The notes under the pieces are model-generated. The model was not told the DNA's origin, made no database searches, and was given only the letters and a program-made list of their open reading frames with translations. Positions 1 to 11,099 of a DNA stretch of 64,000 bases are shown here, one piece after another. A program made the translations under genes and the position numbers. This DNA comes from Rhodoferax potami (lineage in GTDB: Bacteria; Pseudomonadota; Gammaproteobacteria; Burkholderiales; Burkholderiaceae_C). The stretch's first letter is position 1, and each line of letters opens with the position of its first letter. The stretch is taken from the NCBI RefSeq assembly GCF_032193765.1, contig NZ_JAVBIJ010000001.1:1798001-1862000 (forward strand), given 5' to 3'.

Positions 1-1
1 T

Positions 2-400
2 CTCGCCGCCGAGGCCATGAGCAAAAACGAACCTGAAGCGACCGGCGAGCGCGGCGTCATGATTTCTACCGCCTCGGTGGCCGCCTATGACGGACAGATC
101 GGTCAAGCAGCCTACAGTGCATCCAAAGGCGGCGTGGTGGGCATGACACTGCCCATTGCACGCGACCTTGCCCGGAACGGCATCCGGAACATGACCATTG
201 CCCCCGGGATTTTCGGCACGCCGATGTTGTTCAGCATGCCCCAAGATGTGCAAGACGCGCTGGCAGCAGGTGTTCCATTCCCTTCGCGCTTGGGAACTCC
301 GCAGGATTACGCCAAATTAGCCGTTCATATTTTTGAAAACGACATGCTCAACGGCGAGGTGATCCGCTTGGACGGCGCGATCCGACTCGCTCCGAAGTAA
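2..400 (+). CDS. SDR-family 3-hydroxyacyl-CoA dehydrogenase-like protein, 5' end cut off
   Basis: The C-terminal half of a short-chain dehydrogenase/reductase; the reading frame is already open at the window edge, so the Rossmann nucleotide-binding half lies outside. Visible are the catalytic serine in MISTAS, the YSASK Tyr-x-x-x-Lys pair and the PGIF turn that follows the active site. The overall C-terminus ([16 protein letters not shown], then [16 protein letters not shown]) resembles the HSD10/type-2 3-hydroxyacyl-CoA dehydrogenase subgroup, which oxidises 3-hydroxyacyl-CoA in fatty-acid or branched-chain degradation. The subgroup assignment is from family resemblance. An internal ATG at 17 is not the real start because it would remove the cofactor fold. 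Confidence 0.85.
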   Translation, partial: LAAEAMSKNEPEATGERGVMISTASVAAYDGQIGQAAYSASKGGVVGMTLPIARDLARNGIRNMTIAPGIFGTPMLFSMPQDVQDALAAGVPFPSRLGTPQDYAKLAVHIFENDMLNGEVIRLDGAIRLAPK

Positions 401-448
401 AGCCAGCCCATCACTCAAACAGGTGCGACGTCCAAGGGACGCCGCACC

Positions 449-1354
449 TTAGCGATGCGCACGTACCGAAGCCACCAGACCCAACAAGAAAATGCCACTG
501 GCCCACCACTGCAAAGGGTGCGGCCAGTCACCGTGCACGAGAAATGCGTAAAAGAGTGCGAAAAGCGTTTCTGACACGATGAGTTGACCGCACAAGCTCG
601 CGCTCAAGCGACGACTCGCGAAGTTCCAAAGCATGGTTGCTACCCATGCAGAGCCGACTCCCGTTGCTATACAAACCATAGCTGCTCGCGCAATATCCGT
701 GTGGGCCAGAAGCAATTCCAGCGGGGTACCCATAAGCCCCCAGAGGGCCACGGCGGCGACTCCTGAGCTCACCCCCATCCAACTGGTCCAATCAGCAAGC
801 TGGACCCCGGTATGCCGCTTCAACCAGGCCGAGTTCAGAATCGCGAAAACGACCCAACTCGCCATCGCCAGCAAACCGTACAACACCCCACGCCAAAACA
901 CCCAGCCATGGGGCTGCGCGTCGGTGCCGCTGGCGCTATCTGCCGCCATCATCAAAGCGACGCCAATGAGTGTCAGCAACAAACCGGGAATCAAGCTCCG
1001 CCACCGCAAACCAACCGGCTTGCCCAGCAACATCACCCACACCGGAACCGTGCCAATGATCATGGTGGGCACTGCCACGCCTGCATCACGGATGGCATAC
1101 ACCAACAACAAGTAATAGCCTGAGAAGCCGAGTGCACTGAGCAAGGCCGCGGCCCCGGCTTGGCGCCACGTCGGCATCCGCGAGCGGCCCCGGAGATAGC
1201 CCACGCTGACGATCAAGATCGAAACCAGCCCGAAAACCGCAAACCTGCCCGCTGCGAGATCAACAGGCAACAACCCGGGCGCCAGAGCCGGCGCTACGAA
1301 GACCAAACCCCACAAGGCGCCCGCCGCCAGGCCGGCCATCACGCCGCTCAGCAA
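449..1354 (-). CDS. EamA/DMT-superfamily inner-membrane transporter
   Basis: A 301-residue, very hydrophobic protein with about ten predicted membrane segments, arranged as two EamA half-repeats. This is the usual size and layout of drug/metabolite exporters of the RhaT/YdcZ type. The substrate cannot be told from sequence; relatives export amino acids, metabolites or drugs. It is convergent with the partial SDR gene to its left and follows the SDR gene at 1400 on the same strand by 45 bp, so the two may be cotranscribed. Around its residues 216-231 the coding sequence contains a copy of the window's interspersed repeat (664-706) read in antisense, which gives an unusual stretch LLLAHTDIARAAMVCI in a loop/membrane border. 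Confidence 0.85.
   Translation of the reverse strand: MLSGVMAGLAAGALWGLVFVAPALAPGLLPVDLAAGRFAVFGLVSILIVSVGYLRGRSRMPTWRQAGAAALLSALGFSGYYLLLVYAIRDAGVAVPTMIIGTVPVWVMLLGKPVGLRWRSLIPGLLLTLIGVALMMAADSASGTDAQPHGWVFWRGVLYGLLAMASWVVFAILNSAWLKRHTGVQLADWTSWMGVSSGVAAVALWGLMGTPLELLLAHTDIARAAMVCIATGVGSAWVATMLWNFASRRLSASLCGQLIVSETLFALFYAFLVHGDWPHPLQWWASGIFLLGLVASVRAHR
664..706 (+). repeat. Interspersed hairpin repeat, copy A (inside DMT transporter gene)
   Basis: Contains GCTAT (666-670), seven bases, ATAGC (678-682), then TGCTCGCGCAATATCCGTG and GGGC. It matches the shared pattern GCTAY-N7-RTAGC-TGCTYGCGCAATATCCACGGGCGC seen at seven other places here. The stem pairs fully. The copy lies antisense within the transporter gene and keeps its frame open. 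Confidence 0.7.
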
Positions 1355-1399
1355 AACTTCACCAAAACCGACAACCCAAACCCGCTTGTCAAACGCCGC

Positions 1400-2182
1400 T
1401 TAAATTCCAAATCCATCGTCAGCCGCAATGACTGCTCCATTGATAAAGTGACTCTGATCAGAGCACAAAGTCACCAAAATGGCATCCAGATCTGCCGGGC
1501 GACCGATCCGCTTGCGCGGCAGCATCTGCACCAGTTTTTGCCCTGCATCGGTATGCCAATGTTCGTGATTGATCTCGGTATCGATATAGCCCGGGCACAG
1601 TGCGTTGACGTTGATGCCGAACTTGCCCCACTCCAGCGCCTGCGCTTTGGTCATTTGGATCACGGCTGCCTTGCTCATGCAATAGGTCCCGATTTGCGGC
1701 AAGACACGCAGGCCCGCCATCGAGGCAATGTTGATGATGCGTCCGCCGGTGTAGCTGCCGGGTGCCGCACCTTTGGCGCGCGCAATCATTCGCTTGCCGA
1801 CCTCTTGCGCCACAAAAAACGACCCTTTGACGTTGGTATCAAAGATGAAGTCGTAATCCTCAGGGCTGACGTCCTGCAGTCGCTGCGTGGTGCTCACTCC
1901 CGAGTTGTTGATCAGGATGTCGATGGAGCCCACCTCGGTTTCGGCGTGGGCTACCGCCGACTTGATGGAGTCGTGGTCTGTCACATCCAGTTCGATGACA
2001 TGAGCATCGCCGCCCTGCCCCTCGATTTCGGCACGCAAGTCCTTGAGCTTGTCAATGCGGCGGCTGGCCAGCACCACCGCGGCACCAGCGGCCGACAAGG
2101 TGCGGGCAAACTGCGCCCCCAGCCCGCCAGATGCACCGGTGATGAATGCAATTCGCCCGGAAAGATCGATGCTATAAGCCAT
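1400..2182 (-). CDS. SDR family oxidoreductase
   Basis: A complete 260-residue classical short-chain dehydrogenase. The N-terminal TGASGGLGAQ (about residues 16-25) is the dinucleotide-binding TGxxxGxG motif, NNSG near residue 92 replaces the usual NNAG, and the catalytic Ser (IINIASMAG) and YCMSK pair are present. It acts in the cytoplasm on an unknown alcohol/ketone substrate. An ATG start follows a control region holding a strong palindrome (2203-2226), and the ETF-quinone oxidoreductase gene diverges from the same region. This suggests a role in acyl-CoA or related catabolism, which is inference from context only. Confidence 0.9.
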   Translation of the reverse strand: MAYSIDLSGRIAFITGASGGLGAQFARTLSAAGAAVVLASRRIDKLKDLRAEIEGQGGDAHVIELDVTDHDSIKSAVAHAETEVGSIDILINNSGVSTTQRLQDVSPEDYDFIFDTNVKGSFFVAQEVGKRMIARAKGAAPGSYTGGRIINIASMAGLRVLPQIGTYCMSKAAVIQMTKAQALEWGKFGINVNALCPGYIDTEINHEHWHTDAGQKLVQMLPRKRIGRPADLDAILVTLCSDQSHFINGAVIAADDGFGI

Positions 2183-2202
2183 TTAGAGTGCCTCCACAAA
2201 TT

Positions 2203-2226
2203 AAAAAAGAACGGTCGTTCTTTTTT
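2203..2226. promoter_or_regulatory. Palindromic operator candidate, TetR-type
   Basis: Two 11-bp arms, AAAAAAGAACG and CGTTCTTTTTT, are perfectly complementary around a central GT (2214-2215). The ACGnnCGT core with flanking A/T runs is the form of many TetR-family operators that control fatty-acid genes in beta- and gammaproteobacteria. It sits 21-44 bp upstream of the SDR start and about 94 bp before the ETF-quinone oxidoreductase start, where a repressor could shut both promoters. No tetR gene is present in the window. Confidence 0.7.
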
Positions 2227-2319
2227 ATAAAATCAGCGAATAAAATCTGGTGCCGCTCGCGTGCGCTCTGGCGCGCGAACGCTGACAAGAAGACCACCCA
2301 TTATTAAGCGAGACACCCC

Positions 2320-4011
2320 ATGACAAACCAGGAAATACTGGCTCAATTCGGCCCCCGTGAATCCATGGAATACGACGTGGTCGTCGTTGGCGGCGGCCCC
2401 GGCGGCTTGGCAACGGCGATCCGCCTCAAGCAACTGGCCGCAGAGAAAGGCACCGACATATCGGTGGTCGTTCTCGAAAAAGGCTCTGAGCCTGGAGCAC
2501 ACATCCTGTCCGGCGCCATCATGGACCCCAAAGCGCTGACCGAACTGATTCCCGACTGGAACGCACTGGGTGCCCCACTGCACCAGCCAGTGACCGACGA
2601 CGCCTACATTTTTCTGAGCGAAAAATCCGGCTTCCGCGTGCCCAACATGGTGCTGCCGCCTTTCGCGCACAACGACGGCAACTACATCATCAGCTTGGGC
2701 GCTGTCACCAAATGGTTGGCCGAGCAAGCAGAGAGCTTGGGCGTAGAAATTTTCCCTGGCTTCACAGCCGCTGAAGTGCTCTACAACGACGACGGCTCAG
2801 TCAAAGGTGTAGCCACCGGCAACATGGGTGTGGGCAAAGACGGCGAGCCGATGGAAAGCTTCCAGCTCGGTATGGAGCTGTTGGGCAAATACACCGTGTT
2901 TGCGGAAGGTGCGCGCGGCCACCTGGGCAAACAGGTTATCGCCAAGTACAAGCTCGACGACGGTCGTGACCCGCAGAGCTTCGGCATCGGCATCAAAGAG
3001 CTGTGGGAAATTGACCCCAGCCGCCACAAGCCCGGCTTTGTGATGCACACCGCCGGCTGGCCCATGGAATCAGACACCTACGGTGGCGCCTTTTTGTACC
3101 ACCTAGAAGGCAACAAAGTGGCTCTGGGCTTTGTTACCGGCTTGGGCTACAGCAACCCCTACCTCAGCCCATTTGAAGAGTTCCAGCGCTGGAAAACACA
3201 CCCGAACGTGCGCTACTACTTCGAAAACGAGAAAGGTGAAATCACGGCCAAGCGCTTGGGCTACGGCGCGCGCGCAATCAATGCCAGCGGCATCAACGCC
3301 CTGCCCAAAACCGTATTCCCCGGCGGCTGCCTGATTGGGTGCAACGCGGGTTACCTGAACGTGGGTCGCATCAAAGGCAGCCACGCTGCTATCAAAACCG
3401 GCATGCTGGCCGCTGAGGCCGCTTTTGATGCCGTAGTGGGCGGACGCCAGCACGACGAGCTGAGCGCTTACCCCGAAGCCTTTGAGAAGAGCTGGCTGCA
3501 CACCGAACTGAACAAAGACCGCAACTTCAAGAACTGGTTCAAATACGGCCTGACCACCGCCACACTGATGAACGGTTTCGAGCAATTCGTGCTGCGCGGG
3601 CATATTCCCTGGACCCTGCGCCGTGACAAGCCCGACCACGCCTACCTGAAGCCCGCGGCCGAGTGCAAGCCCATCGTCTACCCCAAGCCCGATGGCAAGC
3701 TCACTTTCGACCGCTTGAGCAGCGTGTTCATCAGCAACACCAACCACGAAGAGCAGCAACCCGCCCACTTGACGCTCAAGGACGCCTCGGTGCCGGTGAG
3801 CATCAACCTCGCCAAGTACGCCGGCCCCGAAGCCCGCTACTGCCCCGCGGGCGTGTATGAGTACGTCAAGAACGAAGACAACACCGACCGCTTGCAGATC
3901 AATGCCCAAAACTGTGTGCACTGCAAGACCTGCGACATCAAGGACCCGACCCAGAACATCGTCTGGGTCACGCCCGAAGGCGGCGGCGGCCCTAACTACG
4001 CGGGCATGTAA
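2320..4011 (+). CDS. Electron transfer flavoprotein-ubiquinone oxidoreductase
   Basis: A 563-residue membrane-associated flavoprotein that passes electrons from reduced ETF (fed by acyl-CoA dehydrogenases) to ubiquinone. The FAD-binding GGGPGGLATA lies near residues 24-33. The C-terminal ferredoxin-like domain carries the four cluster cysteines, Cys508 in RYCPAG and Cys532/535/538 in NCVHCKTC, expected to hold one [4Fe-4S] centre. Length matches the family (about 550). The chosen ATG at 2320 precedes the conserved MEYDVVVVGGG by 15 residues; a start at 2365 is possible. A strong terminator follows at 4031. The upstream palindrome suggests control together with fatty-acid degradation genes. 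Confidence 0.96.
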   Translation: MTNQEILAQFGPRESMEYDVVVVGGGPGGLATAIRLKQLAAEKGTDISVVVLEKGSEPGAHILSGAIMDPKALTELIPDWNALGAPLHQPVTDDAYIFLSEKSGFRVPNMVLPPFAHNDGNYIISLGAVTKWLAEQAESLGVEIFPGFTAAEVLYNDDGSVKGVATGNMGVGKDGEPMESFQLGMELLGKYTVFAEGARGHLGKQVIAKYKLDDGRDPQSFGIGIKELWEIDPSRHKPGFVMHTAGWPMESDTYGGAFLYHLEGNKVALGFVTGLGYSNPYLSPFEEFQRWKTHPNVRYYFENEKGEITAKRLGYGARAINASGINALPKTVFPGGCLIGCNAGYLNVGRIKGSHAAIKTGMLAAEAAFDAVVGGRQHDELSAYPEAFEKSWLHTELNKDRNFKNWFKYGLTTATLMNGFEQFVLRGHIPWTLRRDKPDHAYLKPAAECKPIVYPKPDGKLTFDRLSSVFISNTNHEEQQPAHLTLKDASVPVSINLAKYAGPEARYCPAGVYEYVKNEDNTDRLQINAQNCVHCKTCDIKDPTQNIVWVTPEGGGGPNYAGM

Positions 4012-4030
4012 AACACGCTTGAAAGCACAA

Positions 4031-4057
4031 ACGGGACCTCAGGGTCCCGTTTTTTTA
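4031..4057 (+). terminator. Rho-independent terminator of the ETF-QO gene
   Basis: Perfect 8-bp stem ACGGGACC / GGTCCCGT with a TCAG loop, followed directly by seven T. It lies 20 bp after the stop codon. Confidence 0.95.
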
Positions 4058-4073
4058 GATATCGAGGCAGCCC

Positions 4074-4937
4074 ATGAACACACCAGAAGCCGTGACCCTA
4101 ACGACCCGCGACGGCTACGCCTTGCAGGCCCTGCGCTACCCCGCAACGGGCCCATTGCGCGGGCACTTGGTGGTTGCAGGTGCCACCGGTGTGCCGCAGC
4201 TGTTTTACAAAAACTTCGCGCTCTTTGCCGCACAACAGGGTTACACCACCCTCACGGTGGATTACCGCGGCATTGGCCTCTCCAAACCCGCCAATCTGCG
4301 GGGCTTTGAGATGAACTACCTGGATTGGGCTTTTCACGATGTTGCGGCCGCAGTGGATGCGATGGCTTGTGACACCATTCCTCTTTTCATGGTGGGGCAC
4401 TCGTTCGGTGGCCATGCGTTTGGCCTGCTCCCCAACCACGACAAGGTCGCGCGGTTTTATACCTTCGCCACCGGGGCGGGCTGGCACGGCTGGATGCCGC
4501 GCGCCGAGCAAGTCAAAGTGCTGCTGATGTGGCACGTCATCGGCCCGCTGCTCACTCGCTGGAAGGGCTATCTCGCCTGGAGCAAGCTCCAGATGGGCGA
4601 GGACTTGCCATTAGGCGTCTACCGGGACTGGAAGCGCTGGTGCAAGTTTCCGCGCTACTTCTTTGACGACCCCGGCATGCCCCAAGTGGCGGGCCTGTTC
4701 GCCCGTGTGCGCACCCCCATCATCGCGGCCAATGCGACCGACGACCTCTGGGCACCACCCGCGTCACGCGATGCCTTCATGGCCGGCTACAGCAACACCA
4801 CGGTGCGCAAGGTGGACATCCACCCCGGTCAGTTGGGCATAGGGCCCATTGGCCACATGGGCTACTTCCGCAGACAGGCACAGCCTTTGTGGGACGACTT
4901 GCTCCGCTGGTTCGGCGAACACCAGACCGCCCGCTGA
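4074..4937 (+). CDS. Alpha/beta-fold hydrolase
   Basis: A 287-residue cytoplasmic protein of the alpha/beta hydrolase fold. The nucleophile elbow is GHSFGG with Ser110; a candidate acid is in NATDDLWAPP (about residue 222) and a candidate histidine in GPIGHMGYF near residue 261, giving a full triad. It resembles the predicted-hydrolase group COG4757 rather than an esterase of known substrate. The start ATG is 17 bp past the ETF-QO terminator, so it needs its own promoter. It converges on plsC with two bases between stop codons. Substrate unknown. Confidence 0.88.
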   Translation: MNTPEAVTLTTRDGYALQALRYPATGPLRGHLVVAGATGVPQLFYKNFALFAAQQGYTTLTVDYRGIGLSKPANLRGFEMNYLDWAFHDVAAAVDAMACDTIPLFMVGHSFGGHAFGLLPNHDKVARFYTFATGAGWHGWMPRAEQVKVLLMWHVIGPLLTRWKGYLAWSKLQMGEDLPLGVYRDWKRWCKFPRYFFDDPGMPQVAGLFARVRTPIIAANATDDLWAPPASRDAFMAGYSNTTVRKVDIHPGQLGIGPIGHMGYFRRQAQPLWDDLLRWFGEHQTAR

Positions 4938-4939
4938 AC

Positions 4940-5725
4940 TCACAGGGCTGCGGCGCGGGCGTCCAGCTCGGCGATACAAGCTTCCATGCGCGACCGGCAC
5001 AGGTCCATCAAGGCTGGCATGTCATCCAGCGTCATGCCGGTAGTGGGAATGGGTTCCAGCGTCTTGATGATGATGTTGCCGCTGTTCCAGCGGTTCAGTC
5101 GCATGGTGCGCTTAAAGTTGCTGCAACACAGGGGCACGATAGGTACGCCGGCGTTGATGGCCATCTGGAATGCACCTTTCTTGAAGGGCAGCAAACCCTT
5201 GCCGAGGTTGCGGGTGCCTTCGGCAAACACCCAGATCGAAGTGTCCTGCTCCTGCATAACCTTGGTGGTGTGCAGCATGGCGGCTTTGGCCTTCACAGCA
5301 TTGCCCCGGTCGATCAGGATGTTGCCGGCCAGCCAGTAAATCTGGCCGAAAAAGGGAATCCACTTCAGGCTCTTCTTACCCAGCGACACCGTGCGGCGCG
5401 GCACGGAGCAGCCCAGCACAAACAAGTCCCAATTGGACTGGTGGTTGGCCACCACAACAAACGGGTTGGGCTGGGATTGAAAGTCTGCCGTCTCCAGCCG
5501 CATCTTCAAGCCCAGTATCTTCAGCGCCGGGACTGAAAACGTGTATCCGGAGAGCCGCGAATTATCGGGATTGAAAGGCCGCGAAAAACAGATCAGCAGG
5601 TTGACCACAGAGGCCAACAAAAACTGGATGCTGATGAGCACCAGCCGTAAAAGATAGAGCATGCGAAGGAGGTGAAATGTGGCAAATGCCTGCCGAATGG
5701 TAACAAGTAGCTTCCCAATGACCAT
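4940..5725 (-). CDS. plsC: 1-acyl-sn-glycerol-3-phosphate acyltransferase
   Basis: A 261-residue PlsC-family acyltransferase, which transfers an acyl chain to lysophosphatidic acid to give phosphatidic acid at the inner face of the cytoplasmic membrane. The catalytic NHxxxxD motif is NHQSNWD (about residues 92-98) and the acceptor-binding FAEGTRN follows about 75 residues later. An N-terminal hydrophobic stretch (residues 18-45) should anchor it. Its 5' end faces the glycine riboswitch, the two transcripts starting within about 20-40 bp of each other. The ATG at 5662 is an alternative start. Confidence 0.88.
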   Translation of the reverse strand: MVIGKLLVTIRQAFATFHLLRMLYLLRLVLISIQFLLASVVNLLICFSRPFNPDNSRLSGYTFSVPALKILGLKMRLETADFQSQPNPFVVVANHQSNWDLFVLGCSVPRRTVSLGKKSLKWIPFFGQIYWLAGNILIDRGNAVKAKAAMLHTTKVMQEQDTSIWVFAEGTRNLGKGLLPFKKGAFQMAINAGVPIVPLCCSNFKRTMRLNRWNSGNIIIKTLEPIPTTGMTLDDMPALMDLCRSRMEACIAELDARAAAL

Positions 5726-5746
5726 GGCTGGTTTAGAATCTGGCCC

Positions 5747-5990
5747 GTTCAGGAGAGAGCCCTTTCATGGGGCCGCCGAAGGCGCAGGACGGCTGATTGC
5801 AGCGGTCTGAACGCTCAGGCAAAAGGACTGACAAGTGTTGGCCATGCACGCATAGCCAGCAACACCCCACTGGAGAGAGTTTGCACCGCACAGCGGCTTG
5901 CAAACCACCGAAGGAGCAACCCGCAGTCTGCGCACCCCTCACCGTGCACGCAGGCCCGGCGAATCTCTCAGGTAAAGCGGACAGCGGGGG
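5747..5990 (+). promoter_or_regulatory. Tandem glycine riboswitch controlling gcvTHP
   Basis: Two glycine aptamers in series. Aptamer 1 is about 5747-5832: a P1 of GTTCAG with CTGAC, then GGAGAGAGCC, CGCCGAAGGCGCA and the closing CGCTCAGGCAAAAGGAC. Aptamer 2 is about 5866-5990: CCCCACTG paired with CAGCGGGG, with GGAGAGAG, ACCGAAGGAGCAA and ATCTCTCAGGTAAAGCGGAC. These are the conserved elements of the family. A possible expression platform follows: CCGGATG pairing with CATCCGG (5996-6025) and a CGGCGC/GCGCCG hairpin (6042-6056) about 20 bases before the gcvT start. Glycine binding is expected to switch the glycine cleavage genes on. A -10-like TAGAAT is at 5734-5739. Confidence 0.95.
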
Positions 5991-6076
5991 CAGCACCGGA
6001 TGGGCGCAGACTTGCGTGCATCCGGGTTTGGATTGCCCCTTCGGCGCCTTGCGCCGGGATTGTTTGGATCGCCGCC

Positions 6077-7237
6077 ATGTCCGCTTCTGACACAACCTTG
6101 TTGACCACGCCACTCAATGCACTGCACATCGAGCTGGGCGCCCGCATGGTGCCGTTCGCCGGTTACTCCATGCCGGTTCAGTACCCCGCAGGCCTGATGG
6201 CCGAACACCACCATACCCGCAAAGCTGCTGGCCTGTTTGACGTGTCCCACATGGGCCAGCTGCGCCTGAGCGGCCTGGACGCCTGCGCGGCGTTTGAGAG
6301 CCTGATGCCGGTGGACGTGATCGACCTGCCCGTGGGCAAGCAACGCTACGGCCTGTTGCTCACCGAAGAGGGCACCATCATCGATGACCTGATGTTCTTC
6401 AAGAAAGCGCAAGACGAACTCTTCGTTATCGTCAACGGTGCCTGCAAGGCGGGGGATATCGCCCACATCCAAGCCCAGATTGGCAGCCGCTGTCAGGTCA
6501 CCCCCCTGCCCGACTACGCGCTGCTGGCCCTCCAAGGCCCCCAAGCAGTGACGGCGCTGGCCCGCTTGGCGCCCGGCGTGGAAAAGCTGGTGTTCATGAC
6601 GGGTGGAGACTTCACGGTCGACACCGGCAACCAAAAAATTGACGTGTTCCTCACGCGTAGCGGCTACACCGGCGAAGACGGGTTCGAAATCTCGGTCCAT
6701 AACGATCATGCCGAAGCCCTGGCCCGCGCACTCTTGGCGCAGCCCGAAGTGCAGCCCATCGGGCTGGGCGCCCGCAACTCCCTGCGCCTGGAAGCGGGCC
6801 TGTGCCTGTATGGCAACGACATTGACACCAGCACCACACCGGTCGAAGCGAGCCTGAACTGGGCCATCCAAAAGGTGCGCCGCACCGGTGGCGCACGCGA
6901 AGGCGGCTTCCCTGGCGCTACAAAAATCCTAGCTGCTCTCGCAGATTCCACGGGCGCCAGCGGCACAAAAGGCACCAAAAAGCGGGTGGGCCTGGTTGCT
7001 CAAGAGCGCATTCCGGTGCGGGAGCACACCGAACTGCAAGACGGCGCGGGCAACCGTATCGGCGAAGTCACTAGCGGTCTGCTCGGTCCCACCATCAACC
7101 AGTGCGTGGCCATGGGTTACATCGACGCATCGTTGGCGGCTTTGGGCACCTCAGTGGTGGCCATAGTCCGCGGCAAACCGGTGCCCATGGTCGTGAGCGC
7201 CATGCCCTTTGTGCCTACGAACTACTACCGCGGCTGA
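6077..7237 (+). CDS. gcvT: Glycine cleavage system T protein (aminomethyltransferase)
   Basis: A 386-residue tetrahydrofolate-dependent aminomethyltransferase. It takes the aminomethyl group from lipoyl-GcvH and yields 5,10-methylene-THF and ammonia. Visible family landmarks: HTRKAAGLFDVSHMGQ (near residue 44), the DDLMFF strand, GYTGEDGFEIS, and the ARNSLRLEAGLCLYGNDI block. The first ATG is 20 bases after the riboswitch platform hairpin. Between FPGATKI and KKRVGLV the linker to the C-terminal barrel is longer than usual and is encoded by a copy of the interspersed repeat (6914-6966), read in frame as ATKILAALADSTGASGT. It is first in gcvT-gcvH-gcvP. Confidence 0.97.
   Translation: MSASDTTLLTTPLNALHIELGARMVPFAGYSMPVQYPAGLMAEHHHTRKAAGLFDVSHMGQLRLSGLDACAAFESLMPVDVIDLPVGKQRYGLLLTEEGTIIDDLMFFKKAQDELFVIVNGACKAGDIAHIQAQIGSRCQVTPLPDYALLALQGPQAVTALARLAPGVEKLVFMTGGDFTVDTGNQKIDVFLTRSGYTGEDGFEISVHNDHAEALARALLAQPEVQPIGLGARNSLRLEAGLCLYGNDIDTSTTPVEASLNWAIQKVRRTGGAREGGFPGATKILAALADSTGASGTKGTKKRVGLVAQERIPVREHTELQDGAGNRIGEVTSGLLGPTINQCVAMGYIDASLAALGTSVVAIVRGKPVPMVVSAMPFVPTNYYRG
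6914..6966 (+). repeat. Interspersed hairpin repeat, copy B (in frame in gcvT)
   Basis: GCTAC (6917-6921), seven bases, CTAGC (6929-6933), then TGCTCTCGCAGATTCCACGG and GCGCCAGCGGCAC. The innermost stem pair is a mismatch, leaving a 4-bp stem. It lies in the sense orientation of gcvT and adds residues to the interdomain linker without breaking the frame. Confidence 0.75.
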
Positions 7238-7358
7238 TCCGAGACACCACCGAGCCGGAAACCGCAGATTCAGCCGCTACAGTGGCGTCTGGCAGGTTCT
7301 AGTTCCGGTGGTTCAACCCTTTACCGCAAACCCTAATCTTTAGTTTCAGGAGAACGTT

Positions 7359-7730
7359 ATGTCTATCAAATACACAGCCGATCACGAATGGCTCCAAGTC
7401 GAAGGCGATATCGCCACCGTCGGCATCACCCACCACGCGCAGGATGCGCTGGGCGACGTGGTGTTTGTGGATCTGCCCGCCGTGGGCGCCAGCATTGACG
7501 CCAAGGCCGTGGCCGGCGTGGTCGAGTCCGTGAAGGCGGCTGCCGACGTGTACATGCCCGTCACCGGCGAAATCACCGAAGTCAACGAAACCCTGCGCGA
7601 CGACCCTTCGCTGGCCAATACCGACCCGCTGGGTGCCGGCTGGTTCTTCAAAGTCAAGCTGTCCAACCCGGCCGAACTCGAAGGCCTGATGGACGAAACC
7701 AGCTACACCGCTTTCGCCGCCAACGCTTAA
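7359..7730 (+). CDS. gcvH: Glycine cleavage system H protein
   Basis: A 123-residue lipoyl carrier that shuttles the aminomethyl group among GcvP, GcvT and the L protein. The lipoyl-attachment lysine is Lys59 in the motif VVESVKAAADVYMP, and the conserved DxLGDVVFVDLP and GAGWFFKVK stretches are present. Length is typical (about 125-130). An AGGAG ribosome site precedes the ATG. The 121-bp gap after gcvT holds no recognisable gene; a hairpin (7735-7758) separates it from gcvP. Confidence 0.97.
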   Translation: MSIKYTADHEWLQVEGDIATVGITHHAQDALGDVVFVDLPAVGASIDAKAVAGVVESVKAAADVYMPVTGEITEVNETLRDDPSLANTDPLGAGWFFKVKLSNPAELEGLMDETSYTAFAANA

Positions 7731-7734
7731 AGCC

Positions 7735-7758
7735 GCTTTGCAGGCCCAGCCTGCAAAG
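7735..7758 (+). promoter_or_regulatory. Intercistronic hairpin between gcvH and gcvP
   Basis: CTTTGCAGGC pairs with GCCTGCAAAG around a three-base loop, a perfect 10-bp stem starting a few bases after the gcvH stop. There is no T run, so it is more likely an mRNA-stability or partial-termination element than a full terminator. Confidence 0.6.
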
Positions 7759-7829
7759 TCCTCGGGAGCCGGCCCTGAACCAGCAGGCTACCCGTTTGTG
7801 TGAACTGCCCACCACCGAACGCTACCGCC

Positions 7830-10754
<2,925 letters not shown>

Positions 10755-10786
10755 AGGAAGGTCTCACACCACTAACCATGGTTTTC

Positions 10787-10817
10787 AGGGCGGCTGTGCA
10801 TTGCATGCCGCCGCCCT
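10787..10817 (+). promoter_or_regulatory. Hairpin after gcvP
   Basis: AGGGCGGC pairs perfectly with GCCGCCCT over a 15-base loop, 33 bases after the gcvP stop. No T run follows, so readthrough into the second riboswitch is likely. Confidence 0.45.
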
Positions 10818-10839
10818 TGCCGGGCTGGCCCCGGCATTG

Positions 10840-11033
10840 CAGCGGGAGAGCCTGCCGCCCACCCGGGCAGCAGCGCCGAAGGAGCAACCACCCCGGAAAC
10901 TCTCAGGCACCCAGGACCGCTGTGATCGTTTGCACTCTGAAGAGCTGCCGCGCATTTGTCCGCCGGCACACCGCAGGAGCAAGCCGGCTGCCCACCAGGC
11001 AGCGGGTGAATCTCTCAGGTCTCAAACAGAGGG
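10840..11033 (+). promoter_or_regulatory. Second tandem glycine riboswitch, upstream of dadA-sdaA
   Basis: Aptamer 1 is 10840-10922: a P1 of CAGCGG with CCGCTG, then GGGAGAGCC, GCCGAAGGAGCAACC and AACTCTCAGGCACCCAGGACC. Aptamer 2 is 10933-11033: CACTCTG with CAGAGGG, containing GAAGAGC, CCGCAGGAGCAAGCC and GAATCTCTCAGGTCTCAAACAG. Both carry the conserved purine core and CTCAGG segment of the glycine class. It sits 66 bases before the dadA start. The 346-bp gcvP-dadA gap is otherwise occupied only by a hairpin. This places D-amino-acid and serine deamination under glycine control. Confidence 0.93.
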
Positions 11034-11099
11034 GGCTCGCCTGGCACGCAGTGTGCACAGGCGTGTTCCCTTGTTTGCGACACACCTGAAAGAGCTCTC

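Noticed and set aside
5660..5700. AAGGAGGTGA followed by a tiny frame (MWQMPAEW) on the plus strand
   Set aside because: Very short and antisense to the plsC start; most likely chance.
5797..6090. An open frame through the first glycine riboswitch
   Set aside because: It runs through the conserved RNA elements and has no domain; the riboswitch explains the sequence.
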